33,213 nucleotides of DNA from JBBKXP01 sp038251315 (GCA_038251315.1 JBBSBK010000030.1:1-33213), one strand, 5' to 3'; shown: positions 1 to 8,559, numbered from the stretch's first letter. Program-made: numbers and translations. Notes: generated from the sequence alone by a model not told the origin.

Positions 1-186
1 ATCATCCTTCAGGTCGAGGTACAGATGCCCCGATGCGGGGCGCGACACCCGGCCAACCTCGCCACGCACTCTGACGTGGCCAAACTCACCCTCGATGCTG
101 CGTTTCACCGCACCGGAAATTTCCGAAACCGTAAACTCGGGGGCATTGCCCCCCGGTCCCGGTTTGTCATCCTCGAAAAGGTCCAT
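1..186 (-). CDS. xseA: Exodeoxyribonuclease VII large subunit, N-terminal fragment
   Basis: Reading leftwards from an ATG at 186, 62 codons are visible before the window edge. The protein begins MDLFEDDKPGPGGNAPEFTV and continues with SEISGAVKRSIEGEFGHVRV and RGEVGRVSRPASGHLYLDLK. This is the N-terminal OB-fold of XseA, which binds single-stranded DNA. In the family, the complete enzyme (XseA with several XseB subunits) degrades single-stranded DNA to oligonucleotides in repair and recombination. The gene is divergent from purD, with 68 bp between the two starts. Only the OB-fold is present here, so the catalytic domain cannot be judged. Confidence 0.85.
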   Translation of the reverse strand, partial: MDLFEDDKPGPGGNAPEFTVSEISGAVKRSIEGEFGHVRVRGEVGRVSRPASGHLYLDLKDD

Positions 187-254
187 GTCCGCGCCTTGTG
201 ATCCTGCCGGGTGAACCTTAGAACCCATGGCAGCAAAGGCCAAGCGTGGTAGCC

Positions 255-1517
255 ATGAACATTCTGATCCTTGGCGGCGGCGGGCGCGAACATGCACTGG
301 CATGGGCAACCCTTCAGAACCCCAAATGCGACCGCCTGATTGTCGCCCCGGGCAACGCCGGGATCGCCAAAATCGCGGAATGCGCCGACATCGACATGAT
401 GGATGGCGAAGCGGTCGCGGTTTTCGCCGAAGAAAACGCGGTGGACTTCATCATCGTCGGCCCGGAAGCGCCTTTGGCCGCAGGGGTGACCGATACGCTG
501 CGCGCTGCGGGACTTTCCGTTTTCGGACCATCTAAGGCCGCTGCGCGCCTTGAATCGTCCAAGGCTTTCACAAAAGCGATCTGCGCTGCTGCAGGCGCAC
601 CGACCGCGACCTACGCCCGCTTTTGCGACCCGGAACTTGCCAAAAAGTATGTTCGTGAGCAAGGCACCCCGATTGTCATCAAGGCAGACGGGCTGGCAGC
701 GGGCAAGGGTGTGGTCGTTGCGATGACGCTTTCCGAGGCGTTGGCGGCGGTCGACGACATGTTCGACGGCAGTTTCGGCGCTGCGGGGGCCGAGATTGTG
801 ATCGAGGAATTCATGGAGGGCGAAGAGGCATCTTTCTTCGTTCTTGTCGACGGCACGACAGTGTTGCCGATCGGCACGGCGCAAGACCACAAGCGGGTCG
901 GCGAAGGCGATACGGGGCCGAATACCGGCGGCATGGGGGCCTATTCGCCAGCCCCTGTGTTGACCGACGCGGTGACACAGGCAGTCTTGGACCAGATCAT
1001 CACCCCGACGATGGCCGAAATGGCACGTCGGGAGACACCGTTTCAGGGGCTGCTGTTCGCCGGGTTGATGATCCGCGATGGACAGCCCCGGCTGATCGAA
1101 TACAACGTGCGTTTCGGCGACCCGGAATGCCAGGCGCTGATGCTGCGGCTGGGCGGCCAGGCCTTGGACCTGATGCTGGCCTGCGCGACGGGGCATTTGG
1201 CGGACATGCGGGTGAATTGGGCGGATGACCACGCAATCTGCGTGGTGATGGCCACAACGGGGTATCCGGGCGATTATGCCAATGACTCCGTGATCAGCGG
1301 CTTGGATGCGTTAGCCGAAAATTCGACGAATATGGTTTTTCATGCCGGGACAGCGCTGCGCGACGGTGTGATGGTTGCGACAGGAGGCCGAGTTCTGGGC
1401 GTATCTGCGCGAGGTGCGTCCCTGTCCGCGGCCCGCGATCGTGCATATAAAATGGTCGATAGAATCCAGTGGCCTCAGGGTTTCTGCCGCCGCGATATCG
1501 GCTGGCGGGCACTTTAG
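255..1517 (+). CDS. purD: Phosphoribosylamine--glycine ligase (GAR synthetase)
   Basis: A 420-residue protein with the whole PurD architecture. The N-terminal domain starts MNILILGGGGREHALAW. The ATP-grasp core contains the loop GEGDTGPNTGGMGAYSPAP and the metal-binding segment RFGDPECQ. The C-terminal domain ends RRDIGWRAL. It catalyses the ATP-dependent joining of phosphoribosylamine and glycine, the second step of de novo purine synthesis, in the cytoplasm. I chose the ATG at 255 because PurD proteins start at this MNILILG motif. An in-frame GTG at 246 would add only three residues. No strong Shine-Dalgarno sequence precedes either start. The length is normal for the family. The gene stands alone on its strand and is followed by a hairpin at 1602-1627. 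Confidence 0.95.
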   Translation: MNILILGGGGREHALAWATLQNPKCDRLIVAPGNAGIAKIAECADIDMMDGEAVAVFAEENAVDFIIVGPEAPLAAGVTDTLRAAGLSVFGPSKAAARLESSKAFTKAICAAAGAPTATYARFCDPELAKKYVREQGTPIVIKADGLAAGKGVVVAMTLSEALAAVDDMFDGSFGAAGAEIVIEEFMEGEEASFFVLVDGTTVLPIGTAQDHKRVGEGDTGPNTGGMGAYSPAPVLTDAVTQAVLDQIITPTMAEMARRETPFQGLLFAGLMIRDGQPRLIEYNVRFGDPECQALMLRLGGQALDLMLACATGHLADMRVNWADDHAICVVMATTGYPGDYANDSVISGLDALAENSTNMVFHAGTALRDGVMVATGGRVLGVSARGASLSAARDRAYKMVDRIQWPQGFCRRDIGWRAL

Positions 1518-1601
1518 GCGGCGGACGGGTCAACAATCTTTGCCCCTCCGAAACTAAAAATTCGGGCCGCAAGATGGCTTTCAACCAAGCTTTCGATACG
1601 A

Positions 1602-1627
1602 AAAGCCGCACACAAAGGTGCGGCTTT
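1602..1627 (-). terminator. Intrinsic terminator of carD (possibly bidirectional)
   Basis: There is a perfect 10-bp stem, AAAGCCGCAC pairing with GTGCGGCTTT, around a 6-nt loop. Read on the minus strand, the hairpin follows the carD stop by 22 nt and runs into TTTTCG, the U-tract of an intrinsic terminator. Read on the plus strand the stem is the same but the tail is TTTCC, so it may also stop purD transcripts less efficiently. The two genes converge on it. Confidence 0.8.
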
Positions 1628-1649
1628 CCAATTCCTTACACAGGATCGC

Positions 1650-2159
1650 TCAGGCGGCGCGGCCGACCAGAACCGAATCGATTTCCTTACCGGCAGCTGT
1701 CTCGTCGTTCCCCGCTACAGCGGCGAATTCGCGGGTGAGTCGTTCCAAAGCGGCTTCGTAAAGCTGTCGCTCGGAATAGCTCTGCTCGCGCTGATCGTCG
1801 GCGCGGTGCAGATCGCGCACCACCTCGGCGATGGCGATCAGGTCGCCCGAATTGATCTTCTGCTCGTATTCCTGGGCGCGGCGCGACCACATGGCCTTTT
1901 TCACCTTGGCCTTGCCACGCAGGGTTTTCATCGCATGGGCAACCACGTCCGGGGTGGCCAGTGCCCGCATCCCGACTTCAGTCGCCTTGTGGGTCGGCAC
2001 CCGTAACGTCATCTTGTCCTTTTCGAACGAGATCACGAACAGCTCTAGCTCGAACCCTGCGACCTCCTGCTTTTCGATCGACACGATCTTGCCCACGCCA
2101 TGCGCGGGGTATACGACGAACTCGTTGGGGTGAAAGTCATTTTTCTTCGACTTGGTCAT
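1650..2159 (-). CDS. carD: CarD family transcriptional regulator
   Basis: A 169-residue protein starting MTKSKKNDFHPNEFVVYP. The N-terminal RNA polymerase interaction domain (about residues 8-70) carries EFVVYPAHGVGKI, typical of the CarD/TRCF Tudor-like fold. A helical DNA-binding C-terminal half follows, with MWSRRAQEYEQKINSGD. In the family, CarD binds the RNA polymerase beta subunit and stabilises open complexes at promoters, including rRNA promoters. The frame stays open further upstream to 2291, but the ATG at 2159 has an AAAGGA ribosome site 6 nt before it and gives the usual length. The neighbours upstream are fdxA, an S4 protein and the Suv3-like helicase, a grouping I recall from other alphaproteobacteria. 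The 219 bp between fdxA and this gene leaves room for its own promoter, but I could not identify one with confidence. Confidence 0.9.
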   Translation of the reverse strand: MTKSKKNDFHPNEFVVYPAHGVGKIVSIEKQEVAGFELELFVISFEKDKMTLRVPTHKATEVGMRALATPDVVAHAMKTLRGKAKVKKAMWSRRAQEYEQKINSGDLIAIAEVVRDLHRADDQREQSYSERQLYEAALERLTREFAAVAGNDETAAGKEIDSVLVGRAA

Positions 2160-2378
2160 GGTGGTCCTTTCCAGCGACCTCGGATCAGGCGACAAAAGCA
2201 CCGGCGGTGACAAAAGGCCCCCGTCGGTCGCATCGTCCGTCTGTTGGGTCAAGAATTCAGCAGCATCAGATATACGATACCACAAAAACACCCGATTCGC
2301 CAGCGCCGCAGCGCGGCACCCGGGAAAACCGTTTTATCGCGTGGATTTAGAGGCTTAAGTTGAACCTGACCCGCGTGC

Positions 2379-2714
2379 CTAACCGCCGCTGCCCGCAGCC
2401 TCGGAAAACAGATCCATCTTGCCGGTCTTGCCATCCATCTCGTCGGCATTTGGCAACGGGTCTTTCCGGGTGATGATGACCGGCCACATTTCCGAATATT
2501 TGCGGTTGAATTCGACCCACTTTTCCATGTCCGGTTCGGTATCGGGGCGGATCGCGTCGGCAGGGCATTCGGGTTCGCAGACGCCGCAGTCGATGCATTC
2601 GTCGGGGTGGATCACCAACATGTTCTCGCCCTCGTAAAAGCAGTCCACCGGGCAGACTTCGACGCAGTCGGTGTATTTGCAGGCGATGCAGCTGTCGTTG
2701 ACGATGTAAGTCAT
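2379..2714 (-). CDS. fdxA: 7Fe-8S ferredoxin FdxA
   Basis: A 111-residue ferredoxin. Cysteines at 9, 12 (or 17), 21 and 25 and at 40, 43, 46 and 50 form two cluster-binding patterns. The first, CIACKYTDCVEVCP, has the spacing of a 3Fe-4S/4Fe-4S site. The second is CIDCGVCEPECP, a classical 4Fe-4S site. The long C-terminal tail after residue 55 (EKWVEFNRKYSEMWPVI) is characteristic of ferredoxin II/FdxA proteins of proteobacteria. It is a soluble low-potential electron carrier, and its physiological partner is not known from the context. It lies 48 bp downstream of the S4 gene on the same strand, probably in the same operon. Confidence 0.93.
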   Translation of the reverse strand: MTYIVNDSCIACKYTDCVEVCPVDCFYEGENMLVIHPDECIDCGVCEPECPADAIRPDTEPDMEKWVEFNRKYSEMWPVIITRKDPLPNADEMDGKTGKMDLFSEAAGSGG

Positions 2715-2762
2715 GCGCGGTTCCAGAATTTCACGGTTTCTGACCTAGGCCAGACGCAGGCG

Positions 2763-3146
2763 TCATTCAAGGTCGAAAGCCGCCGCTGCGGCATCGTGCG
2801 ACGCCCGGTTCTGCCGGTCCTTGCGCGACGGTCGCCCGCCACCGTCATATCCGGGGTTCGCCGCATCCGGTTCAACCGGTGCGGGGGTCAGATCGCCGTA
2901 AAGTGTTCGGGCTTCGGGGGCCGGGCCGCGCCGGTCGCCGCAGGCCAGGATCTGCACCACCCGAATCGTGTCTCCCTGCGCAAACGTGAGCACCATGCCG
3001 GGGCCGACAGACCGTGCCGGTTTGTTGACATGCGTCCCTTCGACCCGCACCCGCCCGGCAGCGACCTGCGCAGTGGCCATCGTCCGGGTCTTGAAGAACC
3101 GCGCCTGCCACAGCCATTTGTCGAGGCGGATCGTGTCGTCGGTCAC
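2763..3146 (-). CDS. S4-domain RNA-binding protein (HslR/Hsp15-like)
   Basis: 127 residues. The S4 fold is at the N terminus: DTIRLDKWLWQARFFKTRTM, then a turn containing GRVRVEGTHVNKPARSVGPG. This resembles heat-shock protein 15 (HslR), which binds stalled 50S subunits carrying nascent chains. The C-terminal third is proline- and charge-rich and not recognisable. The start is a GTG at 3146 whose bases overlap the TGA of the upstream helicase gene (GTGA, 4 nt shared), which implies translational coupling. An RNA helicase coupled to an RNA-binding protein suggests a shared role in RNA or ribosome handling. That is an inference from gene order, not from a motif. Confidence 0.82.
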   Translation of the reverse strand: MTDDTIRLDKWLWQARFFKTRTMATAQVAAGRVRVEGTHVNKPARSVGPGMVLTFAQGDTIRVVQILACGDRRGPAPEARTLYGDLTPAPVEPDAANPGYDGGGRPSRKDRQNRASHDAAAAAFDLE

Positions 3147-5905
3147 TTCGGCTTGAACCCCGCGAGGGCGGCGGCAAAGGGATTGTCGGGGTCGATCCGC
3201 TTTTCCGGTCGCTGTCGCGGGGCCGGCTCCTGTGGTTGTTCGTGCCGCGGCTTGGCGCCCTTTGCCCTGCCTTTCCCAGCCTCGGTGCGGCGCGGTTTGC
3301 CACGATCCTTGCGGGCTGTGGCGGCGACCTCGGCAACGGGAGTGTGCCGTTTGCGCTGCGCCCATCTGAAAATGAAAAAAGTTTCCATTTCCGGCACCAG
3401 CGGTTCTGTCACCACATCATCCGGGCCTGCATCGGCGACTGATTCTGGTTCAGTCGCGGGCACCGCTTCGGGCGAGATTTCGGTCGTTGGTGCGGTTTCG
3501 GCACCCGCTGCGTCAGCCGCTACCGGCTTGATCTTTTCCCGCTCGCCCTTGTCCGCCTGATACCCCAACCCGGTCATCAGATCGGCGAAGCCGTCCAGCG
3601 ACAGACCGGTGATCGACAGCATGTCGGAATTCGCCTCGAACCCACCCCGGCTGTCCTTGTCGCGCAGCATGTCGGCAAGGCGTTCCAGCATGTCGATCCG
3701 AATCGCACGGGCCCCGGCAGCGCGATACCCCGCCATCGTATAGGTGCCCTCGGGCAGCCCGTCGACGGTCGGCACGGTCACCAGACCGGCAGGCGGCGCC
3801 TCGGGAAATTCCTGCAAGCCTTTGGCGATGCTCCACAAGACCAGCCGCAATCGGGTCGGCGCGGGTTTCAGCAGCAGCGGCATGAAGATGGTGAACTGGC
3901 CGAACCGGATACCGTGCTTGCGCAATGCGGCGCGCGCGTCCTGTTCCAGTGCCTTGACGTCGTCAGCCACGTCGGCACGCACCAGCACACCGAACCCTTC
4001 GACCATGCGATAGGCAAAGCCCTTGGCCGCCCCGGTCAGCGACTCGTCGGCCTGCAACTTCAGCAGCGGTTCGAATCCGGCGGCAATCTTGCGGTCGATG
4101 AAGTGCTGCAACCGGCGCTGCACCTTCTGCGCCACCTCCGGCCCGGCTTCTTCATCGACGAAGGCCTGTGCCACGGGTTTCAGCGGGTCGGCGTTGGCGA
4201 CCAGTTTGCCCAGCGCCTCGGCCCCCCACATCAACCCGCCCTGTTCGGTAAAGTCGATTTCGGTATCGGGCGCGTTGTAAAACCTGTCGGCCCGCAGATG
4301 AAAATGCGGCGCCAGTGCCTGCGCCGATGCCTGGCGCAGGGTCCGCGCCTCGTCCGGGCTGCCCGCCTTGTCCATCCGGAACCGGAAACCTTCCAGACGC
4401 CCGACGAACTGCCCGTCGACGCTGACCTCACCCTTTTCGTTCACCTCGGCCACAAGGCTCTCCTTTTGCTTGAGCCGGCGGAGCAAAACGCTGGTCCGCC
4501 GATCCACAAATCGCATGGTCAGCGCGGCGTGAAGCGCATCTGACAGGCGATCTTCTACAGCGCGGGTTTCGCCGCGCCAATGGGTTTCGTCCCGCAGCCA
4601 GCCATTGCGTTGCGCGACATAGGTCCATGTGCGGATATACGCCAATCGCTTGGACAGCGTGTCGATGTCACCCTCAGGGCGGTCGATCTGTGCCACGCGG
4701 GCGGCGAACCAGTCGGTCGGAACATGACCGGACTGATGCAGAAAATTGTAGATCTCGGTCAGAAGGGCGGCGTGTTCGGCCTTGCTGATGCCACGAAAAT
4801 CGGGGATCCGGCAGACATCCCACAGCAGTCTGACCGATGGCCCGTCAGTCGCCCGCACCGCCACTTCTGCATCTGCGGCAAGGGCCTTGAGCGCCGCCAG
4901 ATCGTCGCTTTCCCGCACCCGCGTCAGCCATGAATCATCAGTTCGTTGCTCGAGTCCCTGCAGCAGCCGCGTTACCGATCCGAACTGCAAGTCACTGTTG
5001 CGCCACTGCAATTTCGGCACGGGTCGGAACTTGTGGTCGGTGATGGCAGCGATCACATCGTCATCAGGCTCGTGCGCCTCGCCTGTCACGCCAAAGGTGC
5101 CGTCGGTCATATGCCGCCCGGCCCTGCCTGCGATCTGCGCCAGTTCGTCGGGTTGCAGATGACGCATCCGGTGCCCGTCGAATTTGGTCAGCGACGAAAA
5201 CGCGACATGGCTGATATCAAGGTTCAAGCCCATCCCGATGGCATCCGTCGCCACCAGATAATCGACATCGCCGTTCTGATAGATTTCAACCTGCGCATTG
5301 CGCGTGCGGGGCGACAGCGCCCCCATGACGACCGCCGCGCCGCCCTTGGTGCGGCGGAGAAGTTCGGCGATGGCATAGACATTTTCAACCGAAAATCCAA
5401 CGATTGCTGCCCGCGCAGGCATGCGGCTTATCTTTTTCGAACCTGAATAGGTCAATGTTGAAAAACGCTCACGGCGCATGAATTGCGCCGTGGGGACCAG
5501 CGCGGCAATCGCGGGTCGCATCGTGTCGGACCCCAGGAACAGCGTCTCGTGCAGCCCGCGCGCATGCAGCAGGCGGTCAGTGAACACATGGCCGCGCTCG
5601 GGATCTGCACACAGCTGGACCTCGTCGACAGCCAGAAAGTCGCAGCCCATGCCAGTCGGCATCGCTTCGACCGTGCAGACCCAATAGCGCACCTGCGGCG
5701 GCACGATGCGTTCCTCGCCCGTAATCAGCGCGACGACGGAGGGCCCGCGCAACGCGACGATCCGGTCATACACCTCTCGCGCCAACAGGCGCAGCGGCAA
5801 TCCGATGATGCCGGTGCGGTGCGCCAGCATGCGTTCGATGGCATAATGCGTCTTGCCGGTATTGGTCGGCCCCAGAACGGTCGTGATCCGCGATGGCGTG
5901 GTCAT
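3143..5905 (-). CDS. Suv3-type DExH RNA helicase (mitochondrial SUPV3L1-like)
   Basis: A 920-residue superfamily 2 helicase. Motif I, GPTNTGKT, is at residues 12-19. Motif II is DEVQ at 94-97. Motif III/IV neighbours are LFLGSDTMRP and GALSPRTRNAQVEIYQ. Motif V is VATDAIGMGLNLD at 218-230 and motif VI is QIAGRAGR at 257-264. The motif set GPTNTGKT/DEVQ is that of the Suv3 family, whose mitochondrial member unwinds RNA for the degradosome. A long family-specific C-terminal region follows. The last 120 or so residues are low-complexity: acidic at first, then lysine/arginine/proline-rich, plausibly an RNA-binding tail. In eukaryotes Suv3 works with a 3'-5' exonuclease, and no nuclease gene is adjacent here. 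Its stop codon overlaps the GTG of the S4 gene. Confidence 0.88.
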   Translation of the reverse strand: MTTPSRITTVLGPTNTGKTHYAIERMLAHRTGIIGLPLRLLAREVYDRIVALRGPSVVALITGEERIVPPQVRYWVCTVEAMPTGMGCDFLAVDEVQLCADPERGHVFTDRLLHARGLHETLFLGSDTMRPAIAALVPTAQFMRRERFSTLTYSGSKKISRMPARAAIVGFSVENVYAIAELLRRTKGGAAVVMGALSPRTRNAQVEIYQNGDVDYLVATDAIGMGLNLDISHVAFSSLTKFDGHRMRHLQPDELAQIAGRAGRHMTDGTFGVTGEAHEPDDDVIAAITDHKFRPVPKLQWRNSDLQFGSVTRLLQGLEQRTDDSWLTRVRESDDLAALKALAADAEVAVRATDGPSVRLLWDVCRIPDFRGISKAEHAALLTEIYNFLHQSGHVPTDWFAARVAQIDRPEGDIDTLSKRLAYIRTWTYVAQRNGWLRDETHWRGETRAVEDRLSDALHAALTMRFVDRRTSVLLRRLKQKESLVAEVNEKGEVSVDGQFVGRLEGFRFRMDKAGSPDEARTLRQASAQALAPHFHLRADRFYNAPDTEIDFTEQGGLMWGAEALGKLVANADPLKPVAQAFVDEEAGPEVAQKVQRRLQHFIDRKIAAGFEPLLKLQADESLTGAAKGFAYRMVEGFGVLVRADVADDVKALEQDARAALRKHGIRFGQFTIFMPLLLKPAPTRLRLVLWSIAKGLQEFPEAPPAGLVTVPTVDGLPEGTYTMAGYRAAGARAIRIDMLERLADMLRDKDSRGGFEANSDMLSITGLSLDGFADLMTGLGYQADKGEREKIKPVAADAAGAETAPTTEISPEAVPATEPESVADAGPDDVVTEPLVPEMETFFIFRWAQRKRHTPVAEVAATARKDRGKPRRTEAGKGRAKGAKPRHEQPQEPAPRQRPEKRIDPDNPFAAALAGFKPK

Positions 5906-5932
5906 GTGGATCCCCGCGAAGGGCCGACGCGA

Positions 5933-6493
5933 TTACAGCGTCTGGCCTTCCAGCTTCAGTTCAAGACGCTCGACCGCGTCGATAACGTCCTGCGCCGCAG
6001 GGTCAAGGACCAGCACCTGACGGTAAACCTCCAGGGCGTCGGTCGGGCGGTTCAGTTCTTCCAGCATGATTCCGAACCCGCGCAGCACGGCGAAATTTCG
6101 CGGGTTCAACACCAGCGCCTGCCGTGCATCATCCAGCGCCGGGCCGAATTCATCCAGCAGATAATACGCAGTTGCGCGGCTGGCATAGCCTTCGGCGAAA
6201 TCCGGCGCATGATCGACCAGCGCGCTGAAATGTTCGAGCGCGGCACCCGGATCGCCGGCATCCAGCGCGTCCTGCCCGCGTTTCAGCAGCAAATCCATCG
6301 CGGGCGACCCGCTTTTGCCCCATTCGTCAAGAATCGCCGCTTCGATCTTCTGGTAATTCTCTGCGTCGGCGTCCTGCAACTGTGCCATCAGGTCATCGAC
6401 CCGCGATTCGTCTGCCGCCAAAGGTAAGGAAAACCCCACCAAGACAAAAAGTGCCGCAACGATATGTTTGAAGAGAGGTGCAAGCGTTGTCAT
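5933..6493 (-). CDS. Exported tetratricopeptide-repeat protein
   Basis: 186 residues. Residues 1-27 form a signal peptide: the hydrophobic core is HIVAALFVLVGFSLPLA, with probable cleavage near ALAAD/ADES. At least three TPR units follow (about 67-100, 101-134, 135-168), with typical signatures such as AALEHFSALVDHAPD, YASRATAYYLLDEFGPALDD and ALEVYRQVLVLDP. TPR arrays are protein-interaction scaffolds, and no catalytic residues are evident. The protein is expected in the periplasm. It ends 27 bp upstream of the helicase start on the same strand, so the two may be co-transcribed. It is divergent from the SCP2 gene, with a 71-bp gap holding the promoters of both. The precise partner is unknown. 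Confidence 0.75.
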   Translation of the reverse strand: MTTLAPLFKHIVAALFVLVGFSLPLAADESRVDDLMAQLQDADAENYQKIEAAILDEWGKSGSPAMDLLLKRGQDALDAGDPGAALEHFSALVDHAPDFAEGYASRATAYYLLDEFGPALDDARQALVLNPRNFAVLRGFGIMLEELNRPTDALEVYRQVLVLDPAAQDVIDAVERLELKLEGQTL

Positions 6494-6564
6494 ATTCCCA
6501 ATGTAACGCGTGCTGCGCCGGGCGCCAGTGCCCCCGCTTCACATCACCGAAAGGACAAATGCAG

Positions 6565-6855
6565 ATGAGCGAAGTTGTGAACGAGGCCGTGACGGCCCTG
6601 AACGCCAAGATGGACGGAGCCGGATTCGATGGCACCGCCAAGTTCGTGATCACCGGCGAAGGGGCAGTGATGATCGACGCCGGCGGAGCCCATGCGGGCG
6701 ACACCGACGCCGACGTGACCCTGACCGCCAGCGCCGACACCTTCAAGGCGATCATTGATGGCGACCAAAACCCAACTGCTGCCTTCATGACCGGCAAGTT
6801 GTCGGTCGATGGCGACATGGGGATGGCGATGAAGCTGGCCTCGGTTCTGACCTGA
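6565..6855 (+). CDS. SCP2 sterol-binding domain protein
   Basis: A 96-residue stand-alone SCP2 domain: MSEVVNEAVTALNAKMDG, then FDGTAKFVITGEGAVMID, then DADVTLTASADTFKAIIDG and the C-terminal helix motif LSVDGDMGMAMKLASVL. In the family this fold holds a hydrophobic ligand such as an acyl-CoA or sterol-like lipid. Two ATGs are available, at 6559 and 6565. AAAGGA at 6550-6555 lies only 3 nt from the first but 9 nt from the second, so the second is preferred. It is followed 4 nt later by an alpha/beta hydrolase, suggesting a two-gene unit that handles lipids. Confidence 0.85.
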   Translation: MSEVVNEAVTALNAKMDGAGFDGTAKFVITGEGAVMIDAGGAHAGDTDADVTLTASADTFKAIIDGDQNPTAAFMTGKLSVDGDMGMAMKLASVLT

Positions 6856-6859
6856 CGTG

Positions 6860-7795
6860 ATGCTGGACGCGCCCTATTTCGATGCTGTGGCACAGGCCCC
6901 CGCCGATGGGGCGTGCCATTGGGTAAAAACCCGCGACGGGCTGCGCATTCGGCTGGGCCACTGGACCAGCAAGGGCGTACGCGCCACCGTCCTGCTGTTT
7001 CCGGGGCGCACCGAATACATCGAGAAATATGGCCACGTGGCTGGCGACATGCTCGCCCGCGGCTTTGCCACGGTGACGATCGACTGGCGTGGTCAGGGCA
7101 TCGCCGACCGGATGAACCCGGATCGGCTGCTGGGTCATGTCTGCAAATTCACGGACTATCAGCATGACGTGGCGGCCATGGTCGACCATGCCCGCGCCCT
7201 TGGGCTGCCTGAACCTTTCTACCTGCTGGCCCACTCGATGGGCGGTTGCATCGGACTGCGCGCGCTTTACGAAGGGTTGCCGGTCAAGGCGGCCAGCTTT
7301 TCCGCCCCGATGTGGGGGATCAAGATGGCGGCGCACATGCGCCCGACGGCATGGGCACTGTCGTCGCTGGCCCGTGCCGTCGGCCTGTCGGGCCGTTTCG
7401 CGCCGGGGCATGACGGCAACACCTACGTGCTGAAAACCACTTTTACAGACAACACGCTGACCAGCGACCCCGAAATGTTCAGCTTGATGCAGACCCAGTT
7501 GCGCGACAACCCCGACCTCACGATCGGCGGCCCCTCACTGCGATGGCTGAACGAGGCGCTGCGCGAGATGCGCGGGTTGGCCGCGCGTCCTTCGCCCGAC
7601 ATGCCTTGCGTCACATGGCTCGGGTCCGAGGAAGGCATTGTGGATTCCAGCCGCATCGACGCACGTATGTCGAAATGGCCCAAAGGCAACCTTCACGTGC
7701 TGCCGCATGCCCGGCACGAGGTGCTGATGGAAAAACCCGCGATCCGCAACCGCGTCTTTGAAGGCACCGCCGCCCTGTTCGACGCGCACCGCTAA
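6860..7795 (+). CDS. Alpha/beta hydrolase, lysophospholipase-like
   Basis: 311 residues with a complete alpha/beta-hydrolase core. The oxyanion region is VLLFPGRTEYIEKYGHVAGD. The strand after it carries VTIDWRGQGIADR. The nucleophile elbow is AHSMGGC, with Ser126. The catalytic acid is probably in the segment GSEEGIVD, and the histidine is in ARHEVLME near the C terminus. It resembles the PldB/monoacylglycerol lipase group, which cleaves ester bonds in lysophospholipids or acylglycerols. The substrate here cannot be read from the sequence. The start is ATG 6860, with GTG 6857 as an alternative adding one residue. It begins 4 nt after the SCP2 gene, so translation is likely coupled. Its stop overlaps the stop of the convergent aldolase gene by four bases (CTAA). 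Confidence 0.85.
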   Translation: MLDAPYFDAVAQAPADGACHWVKTRDGLRIRLGHWTSKGVRATVLLFPGRTEYIEKYGHVAGDMLARGFATVTIDWRGQGIADRMNPDRLLGHVCKFTDYQHDVAAMVDHARALGLPEPFYLLAHSMGGCIGLRALYEGLPVKAASFSAPMWGIKMAAHMRPTAWALSSLARAVGLSGRFAPGHDGNTYVLKTTFTDNTLTSDPEMFSLMQTQLRDNPDLTIGGPSLRWLNEALREMRGLAARPSPDMPCVTWLGSEEGIVDSSRIDARMSKWPKGNLHVLPHARHEVLMEKPAIRNRVFEGTAALFDAHR

Positions 7796-8559
7796 ATCGT
7801 AATGGCGTGAACGCCCTTTGCGGCCGCTGCCGCCCCAGCCCGCATCCATGTATGTTCAGACGCCAGCACGAACACTGTCACCCCATGCTGCGCCCATTCC
7901 GTCGCCTTGGCTGAATCGGGCACCCAGGTGACATAACCCTTGCCCGCCGCCTTGGTGGCTTTGCCGACCGTCGCCAGCACATTCTGCAAGTCGTCCGAGC
8001 CCAGTTCGGAATGGCCGTAGGACACCGAAATATCGGCAGGCCCGACGAACAATGCGTCGATCCCGTCGACCGCCGCTATTTCGGCGGCGGCGTCGACACC
8101 TTCGGGCTCTTCGATCTGGGCCACAACAATCGTCTGCGCATCCTGCGCCAGCACATCGGCCATGCTGCGGCTGGCGAAACCGGCCCAGCGCGACGATCCG
8201 GCAAATCCACGCCCACCCCGTCCGAAATGGGCGGCCTGCGCCACCTCGCGGGCCTTTTGCACGCTGAACACATGCGGCACGACCACACCGACGCCCCCGG
8301 CATCGAGGGCCTGTAAAATATCCTGCGGTGTCCCAGCCGCGACCCGCACCAGCACCGGGAAATCGAGCGCCCGCGCGACGGCCAGACACGCATCCATCCG
8401 GCCCCGGTCAATGCCGGTATGCTCAAGATCGAGGACGATGAAATCCAGACCCGACTGCGCCAGCACCTCGACCACTGTCACATCCGGGGTTTTCATGAAC
8501 GTCCCGGCGAGCAGATCACCACCCAATATTCGCGCCTTCAATCCTGCCGTCCGTGTCAT
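7792..8559 (-). CDS. HpcH/HpaI family aldolase
   Basis: 255 residues, the usual size for class II pyruvate aldolases of the HpcH/HpaI family (TIM barrel). The recognisable segments are GTFMKTPDVTVVEVLAQSGL, the active-site strand FIVLDLEHTGIDR, the arginine strand VLVRVAAGTPQDI, the metal-binding glutamate in VVAQIEEPEGV, and the aspartate in FVGPADISVSYG. The family cleaves 4-hydroxy-2-oxo acids to pyruvate (or related acid) and an aldehyde using a divalent metal. The true substrate is unknown. The ATG at 8559 has a G-rich ribosome site and removes a 25-residue non-homologous extension. It is convergent with the hydrolase, sharing a stop tetranucleotide, and divergent from pepF. Confidence 0.85.
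   Translation of the reverse strand: MTRTAGLKARILGGDLLAGTFMKTPDVTVVEVLAQSGLDFIVLDLEHTGIDRGRMDACLAVARALDFPVLVRVAAGTPQDILQALDAGGVGVVVPHVFSVQKAREVAQAAHFGRGGRGFAGSSRWAGFASRSMADVLAQDAQTIVVAQIEEPEGVDAAAEIAAVDGIDALFVGPADISVSYGHSELGSDDLQNVLATVGKATKAAGKGYVTWVPDSAKATEWAQHGVTVFVLASEHTWMRAGAAAAAKGVHAITI

Noticed and set aside
2160..2291. Longer CarD protein with an extra 44 N-terminal residues
   Set aside because: The extension has no homology, and the ATG at 2159 has an AAAGGA ribosome site and the usual CarD N terminus.
2160..2378. Promoter of carD
   Set aside because: AT-rich stretches such as TATATC and TTGACC occur, but no pair has acceptable spacing, so no call was made.
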